64,000 nucleotides of DNA. It comes from Nakamurella alba (lineage in GTDB: Bacteria > Actinomycetota > Actinomycetes > Mycobacteriales > Nakamurellaceae). A program made the position numbers and the translations under genes. The stretch is taken from positions 124,001-188,000 of the forward strand of contig NZ_WLYK01000009.1 of assembly GCF_009707545.1 (NCBI RefSeq). Direction: 5' to 3'. The notes beneath the pieces were generated by a model. The model worked only from the letters and a program-made list of their open reading frames with translations, made no database searches and was not told the origin of the DNA. This document shows positions 27,084 through 35,931 of the stretch, one piece after another; positions within the stretch are counted from its first letter, which is position 1, and every line of letters starts with the position of its first letter.

Positions 27084-28063
27084 CGCCGCTCCCGACCGCC
27101 GGACCGCTGCTGCAGCGCCGCCTGCCGCTCCGGCGGCAGGTCCTCGATCCACAGCGGCTGCAGCATGTGCCAGTCGTGCGGGGTGGCGCGGATGTTGGCG
27201 GCGAACCCGTCGGCGACCAGCTGGGTGCCGCCGCGCACCTGCTCGGCGAGCCGGGAGCCGGGCAGCTGCACCGGCGGGCTCACGGTCTGATGCCAGCCGT
27301 CGGGGGTGTAGGTCAGGTGCACCACCACCAGGTCGGCGCCGGTCAGCGCGGCGAGCATGGCCGGGCCGGCCGGCATCCGCGTCTGCTCGCCGAAGAAGGT
27401 CACCGGCACCCCGGAGGAGGTCAGGTCGCGGTCGCCCAGCAGGCAGACGATCCCGCCCGCGGTCAGCCGGTCCTTGAGCTGCTGGGACACCGACGCGTGG
27501 CCGCCGGTGAGCGGCAGGATCTCCATCCCGAGCGACTCCCGGTAGGCGACGAACCGGTCGTACAGCGATTCCGGCCGCAGCCGCTCGGCGACCGAGGTCA
27601 GCGACCCGAACTCGCGGGTGATCATCAGCCCGGCCACGTCCCAGTTGCCGGAGTGCGGCAGCGCCATCACCACGCCGCGGCCGGCGGCGACCGCGTCCCG
27701 GATGTGGTGCAGCCCGACGGTGTTCGCCTCGGCCGACGCGGCGACCGCGGCGTGGTCCATCGACTCCAGCCGGAAGGTCTCCAGCCAGTACCGGGCGTAG
27801 GAGCGCAGGCCACGGCGGACGGTGTCGGAGAGCTCCGCGGGGGTCACCGGCACCGTGCCGGGACCGGCCTCGGACCAGGTCAGCACGCGACGCAGGTTCC
27901 GCGCGTACTGCACGACGCCCTTGCCGCGGCGGCGCAGCGCGCGGTCGGCCAGCAGGTTCGCGACCGGGGTGGTGATCCCCGGCGGCACGGTCCGGATCCC
28001 GGCCCAGGCCGCCCGGTAGCCCAGGTCGGCGGCACGGTCGGCGAAGGTCCCGGCCGGGCTCAC
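27080..28063 (-). CDS. patA: Phosphatidylinositol mannoside acyltransferase
   Basis: A 327-residue membrane-associated acyltransferase of the LpxL/HtrB-like family. The H-x4-D motif is HSGNWD (in VMALPHSGNWDVAG), with AERLRPESLYDRF, ILPLTGG and LLGDRDL following. In mycobacteria the gene in this position (PatA) acylates the mannose of PIM1/PIM2 on the inner face of the membrane. GTG 28063 overlaps the pgsA stop (GTGA). The much longer open frame upstream is an antisense-type artefact. Confidence 0.92.
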   Translation of the reverse strand: MSPAGTFADRAADLGYRAAWAGIRTVPPGITTPVANLLADRALRRRGKGVVQYARNLRRVLTWSEAGPGTVPVTPAELSDTVRRGLRSYARYWLETFRLESMDHAAVAASAEANTVGLHHIRDAVAAGRGVVMALPHSGNWDVAGLMITREFGSLTSVAERLRPESLYDRFVAYRESLGMEILPLTGGHASVSQQLKDRLTAGGIVCLLGDRDLTSSGVPVTFFGEQTRMPAGPAMLAALTGADLVVVHLTYTPDGWHQTVSPPVQLPGSRLAEQVRGGTQLVADGFAANIRATPHDWHMLQPLWIEDLPPERQAALQQRSGGRERR

Positions 28064-28710
28064 CGCTCGGTGTCCCGCGCGCCCACCGCGGCCGGGGCGC
28101 CGTCGCCCGCGGCCTTCGCGGCGGCCCGCACCTGGACCAGGCGCTGCACCACCGTGGCCAGGCAGGCCGCAGCCAGGATCCAGAGGCAGATCGGCATGGC
28201 CAGCGGCACACCGAGCCCGGCCAGCCCGGTCCCGACCAGGCCCACCACGTTGCGCTCGGCCCGTTCGGCGATCGCACCGCCGATGTGCAGCTCCACCGAG
28301 TCGGCGCGGGCCTTCACGTAGGACACCACCTGACCGCCGACCAGGATCAGCAGGCAGGCCAGGCCGAGCCAACGGTCGTCGCGCTGGGTGAAGCAGTAGA
28401 AGGCGACGGACCCGAAGATGGCACCGTCGGCGATCCGGTCGCAGGACGCGTCCAGCACCAGCCCGAACTTCGTGCCGTACCCGCGTGCCCGGGCCATCGC
28501 CCCGTCCAGCAGATCGAACATCACGAAGACGGTGACCACCAGGGTGCCGACGAACAGGTGCCCGGTGGCGAGCAGACCCACCGCGCCGGCCACCACGCCC
28601 ACCGTGCCGACCACCGTCACCAGGTCCGGTCCGAGTCCGGCGCGCAGCAGACCGCGGCCGATCGGATCGGTCACCCTGGACACCGAGGCCCTGGCGAGGG
28701 CGTTCAGCAT
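28060..28710 (-). CDS. pgsA: Phosphatidylinositol (phosphate) synthase, CDP-alcohol transferase family
   Basis: A 216-residue polytopic enzyme with the complete CDP-alcohol phosphotransferase motif: DLLDGAMARARG, then GLVLDASCDR (D-x2-DG-x2-AR ... G-x3-D-x3-D). It couples CDP-diacylglycerol with inositol (phosphate) to start PI and PIM synthesis. ATG 28710 follows AGGGAG at 4 nt. It is the first gene of the pgsA-patA-pimA operon. A 105-bp gap separates it from the upstream PLP-enzyme gene. Confidence 0.94.
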   Translation of the reverse strand: MLNALARASVSRVTDPIGRGLLRAGLGPDLVTVVGTVGVVAGAVGLLATGHLFVGTLVVTVFVMFDLLDGAMARARGYGTKFGLVLDASCDRIADGAIFGSVAFYCFTQRDDRWLGLACLLILVGGQVVSYVKARADSVELHIGGAIAERAERNVVGLVGTGLAGLGVPLAMPICLWILAAACLATVVQRLVQVRAAAKAAGDGAPAAVGARDTER

Positions 28711-28815
28711 GGCGCTCCCTGGACGGGACGGCCGGTGGCACCGGCGGGTGGGTCGGACAGCAGCCGCCGGAGCGGGCGTGCTGCACACGATAGCGCGGCC
28801 GGTGCCGGGTCCCGG

Positions 28816-30024
28816 TCAGCTGCGGAGCGCCCCCTGCAACCCGTCCAGCAGCCGGTCCACGTCGGTGTCGTCGTTGTACGGCGCCAGCCCGATCCGCAGG
28901 CCGCCGTCGGCGCCGAGCCCGAGCCGGCGGGCCGGTTCGTAGGCATAGAACGAACCGGCCGGGGCCAGGACGTCCGCAGCCGCGAGGGCGCCGGACACCT
29001 CGCCGGCCGACCGCTGCGCGAAGGTGACCAGCAGGGTCGGGGTGCGCAGGGCGGCCCGGGAGTGGACGGTGACCTGGTCGCCGAGCGCCGCCAGGCCGTC
29101 CTCGATCCGGCCGCGCAGCCGCTCCTCGTGGTGCTCGAGCGCTGCGTAGGTGGCGGTGAGCCGGTCGGCACGAGATGCAGGTCCGGGGGTGAGGTCCGCC
29201 AGGTAGTCGATCGCGGCGGTGGCGCCGGCCAGCTGCTCGTAGGGCAGGGTGCCGAACTCGAACCGCTCCGGGATGGCGTCGGTGGAGGGGAGCAGCTTGT
29301 CCGGCCGCAGCTGCTCCAGCAGCGCCGGGTCGGCGGCCAGCATCCCGCAGTGCGGACCGAGGAACTTGTACGGGGAGCAGACGTAGAAGTCGGCGCCGAG
29401 GGCGGTGACGTCGATCCGCGCATGGGCGGTCAGGTGCACCCCGTCGACGAAGACCAGTGCGCCCGCGGCGTGTGCCAGGTCGGCGACCTGGCGCACCGGC
29501 GGCCGGGTGCCGATCAGGTTCGAGGCACCGGTGAGGGCCACCAGCCGGGTGCGCGCGGACAGCAGGCCCGCGACCTGGTCCGGGTCGATCTCGCCGGTGG
29601 CCGGGTCCAGGTCGATCCAGCGCAGGACCGCGCCGGTGCGCTCGGCGGTCTGCACCCACGGCCGCACGTTCGCGTCGTGGTCCAGCCGGCTGACCACGAT
29701 CTCGTCCTCCGGACCCCACTCACGGGACAGGTGCCGGGAGAAGTCGTAGGTGAGCTGGGTGGCGCTGCGCCCGTGCACGATGCCCCGCGGGTCCGCGCCG
29801 AGCAGATCCGCGCCGGCCGCGCGGAAGGCGGTCACCGCGTCGTCGGAGTTGCGCTCGGACAGCACCGCGCGGCCCCGGTTGGACAGCGGGCCGGTCAGCG
29901 CGGCGGCCACCGCCTCCCCCACCCGGCGCGGCGACTGGGTGCCACCGGGGCCGTCGAAGTGGGCGATACCCGATGCCAGGGAAGGGAAGTCGGCGCGGAT
30001 GGCGGCGACGTCCAGCGATGTCAT
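28816..30024 (-). CDS. Cysteine-desulfurase-like class V aminotransferase without the catalytic cysteine loop
   Basis: A 402-residue fold-type I PLP enzyme. N-terminal IAHFDGPGGTQSPRRV, PLSNRG, the PLP aspartate in LVFVDGVHLTAHARID and the Schiff-base lysine K220 in CSPYKFLGPHCG place it in the 'cysteine desulfurase-like' subfamily of class V aminotransferases. At the position where true desulfurases carry the persulfide Cys I read APAGSFYAYEPARRLG, with no Cys, so a desulfurase role is unlikely; lyase or epimerase chemistry is more credible. ATG 30024 has GAGGAG upstream. It is the last gene of the amidotransferase module (72-bp gap to the ATP-grasp gene). Confidence 0.82.
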   Translation of the reverse strand: MTSLDVAAIRADFPSLASGIAHFDGPGGTQSPRRVGEAVAAALTGPLSNRGRAVLSERNSDDAVTAFRAAGADLLGADPRGIVHGRSATQLTYDFSRHLSREWGPEDEIVVSRLDHDANVRPWVQTAERTGAVLRWIDLDPATGEIDPDQVAGLLSARTRLVALTGASNLIGTRPPVRQVADLAHAAGALVFVDGVHLTAHARIDVTALGADFYVCSPYKFLGPHCGMLAADPALLEQLRPDKLLPSTDAIPERFEFGTLPYEQLAGATAAIDYLADLTPGPASRADRLTATYAALEHHEERLRGRIEDGLAALGDQVTVHSRAALRTPTLLVTFAQRSAGEVSGALAAADVLAPAGSFYAYEPARRLGLGADGGLRIGLAPYNDDTDVDRLLDGLQGALRS

Positions 30025-30095
30025 GGTGGTCGTTCTCCTCAGGTCGGCACCGGGGACGTGACCCGGTGCCCGGACATCCTGTCGCACCGCCCCGG

Positions 30096-31559
30096 TCAGC
30101 CGGTGAACCAGGTGTCCTTCGAGCCGCCGCCCTGCGAGGAGTTGACCAGCAGGCCACCGTCGCCGAGCGCCACCCGGGACAGCCCGCCCGGCGCCATCCG
30201 GGTCTCCCGCCCGGACAACACGAACAACCTCAGGTCCACGTGCCGGGGCCGCAACGACCCGTCGATCACGGTGGGATGGGTGGAGAACCGGATCACCTCC
30301 TGGGCGATGAACCGCTCGGGGCGGGCCGCGACCTCGGACTCCACCTGCTCGATCTGCGCGGCGGTGAGTTCCGGCCCGATCCGGACCCCGTCGCCGCCGG
30401 ACCCGTCGACCGGTTTGACCACCAACGAGCCGAGCCGGCCGCGGACCGCGTCGTACTGGCCGGGTTCGGCCAGCACCCAGGTGCCGACGTCGGCGAGGGC
30501 CGGCTCCTCGCCGAGGTAGAACCGGATCATCGGCCCGACGAAGGCGTAGATCGCCTTGTCGTCGGCAACGCCGTTGCCCGGGGCGTTGGCCAGGGCCAGC
30601 GTGCCGCTGCGGCAGGCCTGCCGGACCAGTTCGCGGGCCGCGCCCGGCCCGAGCAGATCGTCGTGGCCGAATCGCCGGTAGAGCACGTCGATCCGGCTGA
30701 TCCCGCCCGGGCCGCGCACCGCCACGCCGTCGCCGTCCGGCAGCAGGTCGTCGAGAGCGACCACCGGCACGCCCATCCGTTCGGCCAGCGTGCGGTGCTC
30801 GTACCAGGCCGAATTGTCCGGGCCGTCGCTGAGCACCGCGACCTTCGGCGCCCGGTCGCCGGCCATCCCGGGCGGCGCGGCGTCCAGCAGCGCCCGGCGC
30901 AGCAGGTCGACCGCTCCGTCCGGCGGCTCCGGCCGGAGATCGCCGGCGTGCAGGTCCGGCAACGCCTGCGCGGCGCCGGCCCGGTTGGCCAGCACGTAGG
31001 CCAGGCCGGAGGGGACCTGCAGGTTGTCCTCCAGCACCACCCAGCGACCGTCCTCGCCGGTCAGCAGGTCGAACCCGGCCACTGTCGCCCGCGGCCGCCC
31101 GCCGGGCACGAGATCGGTTGCCTCCCGGCGGAACCCGGGCGCGCCGCGGACGAACCGCTCGGGGACCAAGCCGGCGGCGACGATCTCCGCCCGGGCCGGC
31201 GAGCCGTCGTCGTCGGTGCGGTACACGTCGTCGAGGAAGGCGTTGAGCGCCCGGGCGCGTTGGGTGACCCCGACCTCGAGCCGAGCCCGGTCCTCCGCGC
31301 CGATCAGCCGTGGCACCGGGTCCATCGGGAAGACCTGCTCGACCAGCCCGCCGGCCCCGCCGGTCGGGATCCGGAAGGTGACGCCCTGCTCGGCCCGGAT
31401 CCGGTCCAGGCGCTCCACGGCCGCGGTGAGGCCGGCGGACCCGTCTCGCTGCAGCACCGCCAGCACCTCCCGGTAGTCCGGGCGGACCATGCCGTCCGGT
31501 GCCACCGCCTCGTCGAGCGGTCCGGCGACATACCCTGCGATCGGGGGATTCTCAGCCAT
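30096..31559 (-). CDS. Circularly permuted ATP-grasp protein (DUF404/DUF407-like)
   Basis: A 487-residue member of the circularly permuted ATP-grasp family. I see RPDYREVL at the N-terminus, VLEDNLQVPSGLAYVLANR, DVLYRRFGHDDLL, LALANAPGNGVADDKAIYAFV, LVVKPVDGSGGDGV and the C-terminal LLVNSSQGGGSKDTW. These include the expected acidic and basic nucleotide-site residues. ATP-grasp enzymes join a carboxylate to an amine or thiol via acyl-phosphate. The usual partners of this family (alpha-E protein and transglutaminase-like protein) are absent; instead it overlaps an S9 peptidase gene by 8 nt. Substrates unknown. Confidence 0.88.
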   Translation of the reverse strand: MAENPPIAGYVAGPLDEAVAPDGMVRPDYREVLAVLQRDGSAGLTAAVERLDRIRAEQGVTFRIPTGGAGGLVEQVFPMDPVPRLIGAEDRARLEVGVTQRARALNAFLDDVYRTDDDGSPARAEIVAAGLVPERFVRGAPGFRREATDLVPGGRPRATVAGFDLLTGEDGRWVVLEDNLQVPSGLAYVLANRAGAAQALPDLHAGDLRPEPPDGAVDLLRRALLDAAPPGMAGDRAPKVAVLSDGPDNSAWYEHRTLAERMGVPVVALDDLLPDGDGVAVRGPGGISRIDVLYRRFGHDDLLGPGAARELVRQACRSGTLALANAPGNGVADDKAIYAFVGPMIRFYLGEEPALADVGTWVLAEPGQYDAVRGRLGSLVVKPVDGSGGDGVRIGPELTAAQIEQVESEVAARPERFIAQEVIRFSTHPTVIDGSLRPRHVDLRLFVLSGRETRMAPGGLSRVALGDGGLLVNSSQGGGSKDTWFTG

Positions 31560-33450
31560 GCGGCACCAGCCAGCGGACGAACCATCCGGTGACGGCGAGT
31601 GCCACCCGGATCCGGTGCTGCTCCCCCACCACGGTGTGGCCCTCGCCGGGCAGCAGCAGCAGCTCCGTCGGCACACCGGCCGCCCGCAGCGCCGCGTGCG
31701 CGCGCACCGACTCGCCGACCGGCACGTTGGTGTCGGCGGCGCCGTGCACGAGCAGGGTCGGTGCCCGTACCCGGTCCTGGTGGGTCAACGGCGAGATCGC
31801 CCGCAGCAGATCGGCATCCGCGCCGGGATCCCCGTACTCGGTGACGGACGCCGCGGCCATCCACGGCTCGGTCTCGGCGAAGAAGGACAGCAGGTCGGAC
31901 ATGCCCGCGTGGGTGACTGCCGCGGCGAACAGCTCCGGCCACCGGGACACCGCGGTGAGGGCGAGATACCCACCGTAGGACCAACCCTGGACGCCGATCC
32001 GGTCCGCGGACGCGAGTCCGGTCGACACCAGGTGCGCCACGGTGGCCGGCACGTCCTGGAACGAGTCGGGCCGGCGGGCGCCGTCGTCGGCGTCCAGGAA
32101 CCGCCGGCCGTACCCGCTGGAGCCGCGCACGTTCGGCGCGAACACCCCGATACCGGCAGCCGCCAGCGCCTGCGCCAGGATCGAGAACGCCGGCCGCTCC
32201 TGGCTTTCCGGCCCGCCGTGGAACGCCACGACCGCAGGTGCCGGCCGGCCGTCCTGGCCCGTACCGGCCGGCGGGTACCACCAGCCCTGCAGCGGTGTGC
32301 CGTCCGGCGCCCGGTAGTGGTGCAGCTCCGGGGGCACACCGGTCCCGGCCGGCAGCGGCGCCGGGCACATGCCGAGCCGGACCGCCGCCTCCGGGTCGGG
32401 CCCGAGCGGCACCCGGTACAGCGCACGGGGCGCGAGCGGCCCGGTCAGCTCGGCGATCAGCTCGGTGCCGTCCGGGGTGAGCGACCAGCCCGGCATGACC
32501 GGCTGCGGAAGGGCCACCCGGCGGTCTGTCCCGACATCTGCTGCCATCAGCTCGATCTCGTGGCAACCGTCCTGGTTCCAGACCACCAGCAGGCTGCCGT
32601 CGGCCCGCACCGCGTAGGCGTCGACGTCCGCGTCCGGGCGCTCCGCGAGCACGCTGAGCAGCCCCGGGCGGCCGTCGGCGTCCAGTGGGACCCGTGCCAG
32701 CACGATCCGTTCGGAGACGGCGTGGGTGCGCAGGTACACCGCGCGGCCGTCGGTCGAGAAGCGGCCGTCCTCGCCGATGTCGCTGCCGTCGGCAACCGGG
32801 AAGTCGGCGGAGAGCAGCCGGACCGGCGCGGCGTCGCCGGCCAGATCCACCAGGTGCAGCACCCGGCGGCCCCGCGGCCCGATCCGTACCAGCAGTCGCC
32901 CGTCGCGCACCCCGGTGACCGTGCAGAAGCCGCGCCCGACCGTGCCCGGCACGACCGTGATCTCACCGGTGCGGGCGTCCACCACCTGGACAGCGGCGTG
33001 CGGCGACCGACCGTCGGCGAGAGAGTGGACGTAACAACAGGTCCCGGCGATCCAGCCGCCGGCGAAGACGGTTTCCCGCTCGCTGCCGCCGGCCAACCGC
33101 CGCCGGTCCGTCCCGTCCGGGCGGACGACGTGCAACTCGGCCCGGATCGAGCCGCCGGGCGAGACCAGGTAGGCCAGGTACGCACCGTCCGGGGACCAGG
33201 CGACGGACACGACCTCCTGCTCCGGACCGGAGATCTCACGTGCCGGGCGACTGCCGTCGACCGGGCCGATCTCCAGCCGCGGCAACCCGCTGCGGTCGGT
33301 GACGAAGGCGACCTGTGCGCCGTCCGGCGACACCGCCGGGCACCACGCGCCGGCGACGGCGGCGAAGGCGGTGGCAGCAGCCACCCGGTCCGGTGCGCCG
33401 GGGGTTGCGGCGGTGGCGGAGGGCCGCAGCAGCCGTGAAGGCGGGCTCAC
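31552..33450 (-). CDS. S9 family prolyl-oligopeptidase/acylaminoacyl-peptidase
   Basis: A 632-residue serine peptidase: an N-terminal beta-propeller (about 30-370, with TolB-like repeats such as CPAVSPDGAQVAFVTDRSG and VAWSPDGAYLAYL) and a C-terminal alpha/beta-hydrolase domain. The triad is visible as S491 (GWSYGGY), D573 (HGAADTNVP) and H605 (GEGHTV). No signal peptide, so it should act in the cytoplasm on small peptides or acyl-peptides. GTG 33450 overlaps the asnB stop by 4 nt, and its end overlaps the ATP-grasp start by 8 nt; the three genes are tightly coupled. Confidence 0.92.
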   Translation of the reverse strand: MSPPSRLLRPSATAATPGAPDRVAAATAFAAVAGAWCPAVSPDGAQVAFVTDRSGLPRLEIGPVDGSRPAREISGPEQEVVSVAWSPDGAYLAYLVSPGGSIRAELHVVRPDGTDRRRLAGGSERETVFAGGWIAGTCCYVHSLADGRSPHAAVQVVDARTGEITVVPGTVGRGFCTVTGVRDGRLLVRIGPRGRRVLHLVDLAGDAAPVRLLSADFPVADGSDIGEDGRFSTDGRAVYLRTHAVSERIVLARVPLDADGRPGLLSVLAERPDADVDAYAVRADGSLLVVWNQDGCHEIELMAADVGTDRRVALPQPVMPGWSLTPDGTELIAELTGPLAPRALYRVPLGPDPEAAVRLGMCPAPLPAGTGVPPELHHYRAPDGTPLQGWWYPPAGTGQDGRPAPAVVAFHGGPESQERPAFSILAQALAAAGIGVFAPNVRGSSGYGRRFLDADDGARRPDSFQDVPATVAHLVSTGLASADRIGVQGWSYGGYLALTAVSRWPELFAAAVTHAGMSDLLSFFAETEPWMAAASVTEYGDPGADADLLRAISPLTHQDRVRAPTLLVHGAADTNVPVGESVRAHAALRAAGVPTELLLLPGEGHTVVGEQHRIRVALAVTGWFVRWLVPHG

Positions 33451-35240
33451 CGGATGCCGTGCCGCTGCAACCACATCTCGAGCAGGGCGACCTGCCAGAG
33501 CTGGTTGGAGCCGAGCGTGGTGCGGTGGGTGTTCGGCGCGGCCAGCAGCCGGTCCAGGTACTCCGGGCGGAACAGGCTGCGCTCCTTGGCATCCGCCGCG
33601 CGCAGCGTGTCGCGGACCAGGTCCAGGTACTGCCCCTGCAGGCTGATGATGGCGGGCACCGGGAAGTGGCCCTTGGTGCGGTCGATGACGGCGGACGGCA
33701 CCACCGCGCGGGCCGCCTCCTTCAGCACACCCTTGCCGCTCTGCGCGAGCTTGAGCTCCGGCGGCACGGCGGCGGCCAGCTCGACGAACTCGTGGTCCAG
33801 GAACGGGGTGCGCGCCTCCAGACCCCAGGCCATGGTCATGTTGTCGACCCGCTTCACCGGGTCGTCCACCAGCATGATCAGCGAGTCCAGCCGCAGGGCC
33901 CGGTCCAGCGCACCGTCCGCACCGGGCGCCGAGAAGTGTTCCCGCACCAGGGTTCCGGCATGGTCGTCGGCCAGCATCCGGTCCGGGTGCAGGATCCCGG
34001 CCAGCTCGGCGTGCGGCCGGTCGACGAAGTGCGCGGAGTAGGTCGCCACGGCCCGGTCGACGTCGGCGTCCGGAACACCGGCCAGCGGCGGGTACCACTC
34101 GTACCCGGCCAGCACCTCGTCGGCGCCCTGACCGGACTGCACCACCTTGACGTGCTGCGAGACCTGTTGCGACAGCAGGTAGAACGCGACGCAGTCGTGG
34201 CTGACCATGGGCTCGCTCATGGCACCGAGCGCGCCGTCGATGCCGGCCAGCACGCTGGAGGACGGGATCATCAGCTGGTGATGGTCGGTGCCGAACCGCT
34301 GGGCGACGATGTCGGAGTACTCGAACTCGTCGCCAACCAGATCGCCGACCCGCTCGAAGCCGATGCTGAAGGTCTTCAGATCGCGCTGGCCCTCCTCGGC
34401 CAGCAGCCCGACGATCAGGCTCGAGTCGATGCCGCCGGAGAGCAGCACCCCGACCGGAACGTCCGCCACCATCCGCCGGCGGACCGCGGTGCGCAGGCTG
34501 TCCAGCACCAGGTCCTGCCAGTCGGTTGCGGACAGCCCGGTGAACCGCTCCTGACGGGCGTGCGACGGGGTCCAGTAGAGGGTGTCCGTCTCCGCCCCGT
34601 CCGGCTCCACGACCCGGACGGTGGCCGGCGGCAGTTTGCGGATCCCGTTCAGGATGGTCCGCGGCGCCGGGACGACCGCGTGGAAGGACATGTAGTACTG
34701 CAGCGCGACCGGGTCGATCGAGGTGTCGACGTCACCACCGGCGAGCAGCGCCGGCAGTGTCGAGGCGAACCGCAGGAACTGCGAGGTGCGGTGCAGGTAC
34801 AGCGGTTTGATGCCGAGCCGGTCCCGGGCCAGCACCAGCCGTCCGGAGCCGCGCTCCAGCACGGCCAGCGCGAACATGCCCTTGAAGTGCTGGACGAAGT
34901 CGGTGCCCCAGCGGTGGTAGGCCTTGAGCACCACCTCGGTGTCGGAGTGCGAGAAGAAGCGGTAGCCGTACCCGGTCAGCTCCTCGCGCAGCTCGCGGTA
35001 GTTGTAGATGCAGCCGTTGAACACCGCGGTCAGGCCGAGCTCGGCGTCGATCATCGGCTGGGCGCCGGCGTCGGTCAGGTCGATGATCGACAGCCGTCGG
35101 TGCGCCAGCGCGACCGGCCCGTTGGTCCACAGGCCCTGGCCGTCCGGGCCGCGCGGGTGCTGGGTGCAGCTGATCGCGTCCACCGCGGTCACGTCGGCGG
35201 CGGACCCGTCGAACCGGATCTCGCCGCTCAGCCCGCACAT
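33447..35240 (-). CDS. Asparagine-synthetase-like amidotransferase, N-acetylglutaminylglutamine amidotransferase type
   Basis: A 597-residue two-domain amidotransferase. The glutaminase domain has the Cys2 nucleophile (MCGLSGEIRFDG) and the usual RGPDGQG and FNGCIYNYRELREEL. The synthetase domain has the pyrophosphate loop SGGIDSS at 268-274. The stretches FFSHSDTEVVLKAYHRWG and SFHAVVPAPRTILNGIRKLPP closely recall the amidotransferase of the N-acetylglutaminylglutamine amide (NAGGN) osmolyte pathway rather than ordinary AsnB (from memory of the family). It is the first gene of a coupled run with an S9 peptidase and an ATP-grasp enzyme. A palindrome isolates it from the HIT gene. Confidence 0.87.
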   Translation of the reverse strand: MCGLSGEIRFDGSAADVTAVDAISCTQHPRGPDGQGLWTNGPVALAHRRLSIIDLTDAGAQPMIDAELGLTAVFNGCIYNYRELREELTGYGYRFFSHSDTEVVLKAYHRWGTDFVQHFKGMFALAVLERGSGRLVLARDRLGIKPLYLHRTSQFLRFASTLPALLAGGDVDTSIDPVALQYYMSFHAVVPAPRTILNGIRKLPPATVRVVEPDGAETDTLYWTPSHARQERFTGLSATDWQDLVLDSLRTAVRRRMVADVPVGVLLSGGIDSSLIVGLLAEEGQRDLKTFSIGFERVGDLVGDEFEYSDIVAQRFGTDHHQLMIPSSSVLAGIDGALGAMSEPMVSHDCVAFYLLSQQVSQHVKVVQSGQGADEVLAGYEWYPPLAGVPDADVDRAVATYSAHFVDRPHAELAGILHPDRMLADDHAGTLVREHFSAPGADGALDRALRLDSLIMLVDDPVKRVDNMTMAWGLEARTPFLDHEFVELAAAVPPELKLAQSGKGVLKEAARAVVPSAVIDRTKGHFPVPAIISLQGQYLDLVRDTLRAADAKERSLFRPEYLDRLLAAPNTHRTTLGSNQLWQVALLEMWLQRHGIR

Positions 35241-35309
35241 GTCGGCCGCCCCGTCCCAGGTGTCGCTGCCACGTGGGTGAACTACCCGGCGGGTGGCACC
35301 TCGAACCCG

Positions 35310-35333
35310 CCCGGGTGACCGCGGTCACCCGGG
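35310..35333. terminator. 24-bp perfect palindrome between HIT gene and asnB-like gene
   Basis: Bases 35310-35333 form an uninterrupted 24-bp palindrome centred on CGCG, with CCCGGGTGAC as left arm and GTCACCCGGG as right arm. It lies 10 bp after the HIT stop codon and 70 bp before the asnB-like start on the same strand. Most likely the terminator of thrS-HIT; a regulator site for the asnB module is the alternative. Confidence 0.65.
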
Positions 35334-35343
35334 ACCGGCCCGC

Positions 35344-35931
35344 TCACCAGGCGGCGGCGAGCAGATCCCGGGTGTCGGTGAGCAACTGGGGCAGCACCTT
35401 GGTGCCGGCGATGACCGGCATGAAATTGGCATCCCCTCCCCACCGCGGTACCACGTGCTGATGCAGGTGGCCGGCGATCCCGGCGCCGGCCGACTGGCCC
35501 GCGTTGATGCCGATGTTGAACCCGTGCGGCGCGGACACCGCACGCAGCACCTCGAGCGCATGCCGGGTGAAGTCGCTGAACTCGGCCAGCTCGGCCGGGT
35601 CCAGCTCGGTGTAGTCGGCGATGTGCCGGTAGGGCACCACCATGAGGTGACCGGGGTTGTACGGGAACAGGTTGAGCACGGCGTAGACGAGGCTGCCCCG
35701 GCCGACGATCAGCCCGGACCGGTCGTCCTGCAACGGGATCCGGCAGAACGGGCAGGACGGCAGGCCGTCGTCGGCGGGGTCGTCCACACCGCTCGGTTCG
35801 GCCGACCGGTCCGGTGCGGTGACGTAGGCCATCCGGTGCGGGGTCCACAGCCGGGCCCACCGGTCCGGCACCCCGACGCCGTCCAGCACCGGGACCTCCG
35901 GTCCGGCGTCGGGTGCGTCCCGATCGGTCAC
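35344..35931 (-). CDS. HIT family protein, diadenosine tetraphosphate phosphorylase/hydrolase type
   Basis: A 195-residue HIT protein with the catalytic [10 protein letters not shown] (H-x-H-x-H), a preceding zinc-type CPFCR motif and [26 protein letters not shown]. The order and size match the mycobacterial Ap4A phosphorylase located between thrS and pgsA. It would act on dinucleoside polyphosphates. GTG 35931 overlaps the thrS stop by 4 nt. Confidence 0.92.
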   Translation of the reverse strand: MTDRDAPDAGPEVPVLDGVGVPDRWARLWTPHRMAYVTAPDRSAEPSGVDDPADDGLPSCPFCRIPLQDDRSGLIVGRGSLVYAVLNLFPYNPGHLMVVPYRHIADYTELDPAELAEFSDFTRHALEVLRAVSAPHGFNIGINAGQSAGAGIAGHLHQHVVPRWGGDANFMPVIAGTKVLPQLLTDTRDLLAAAW

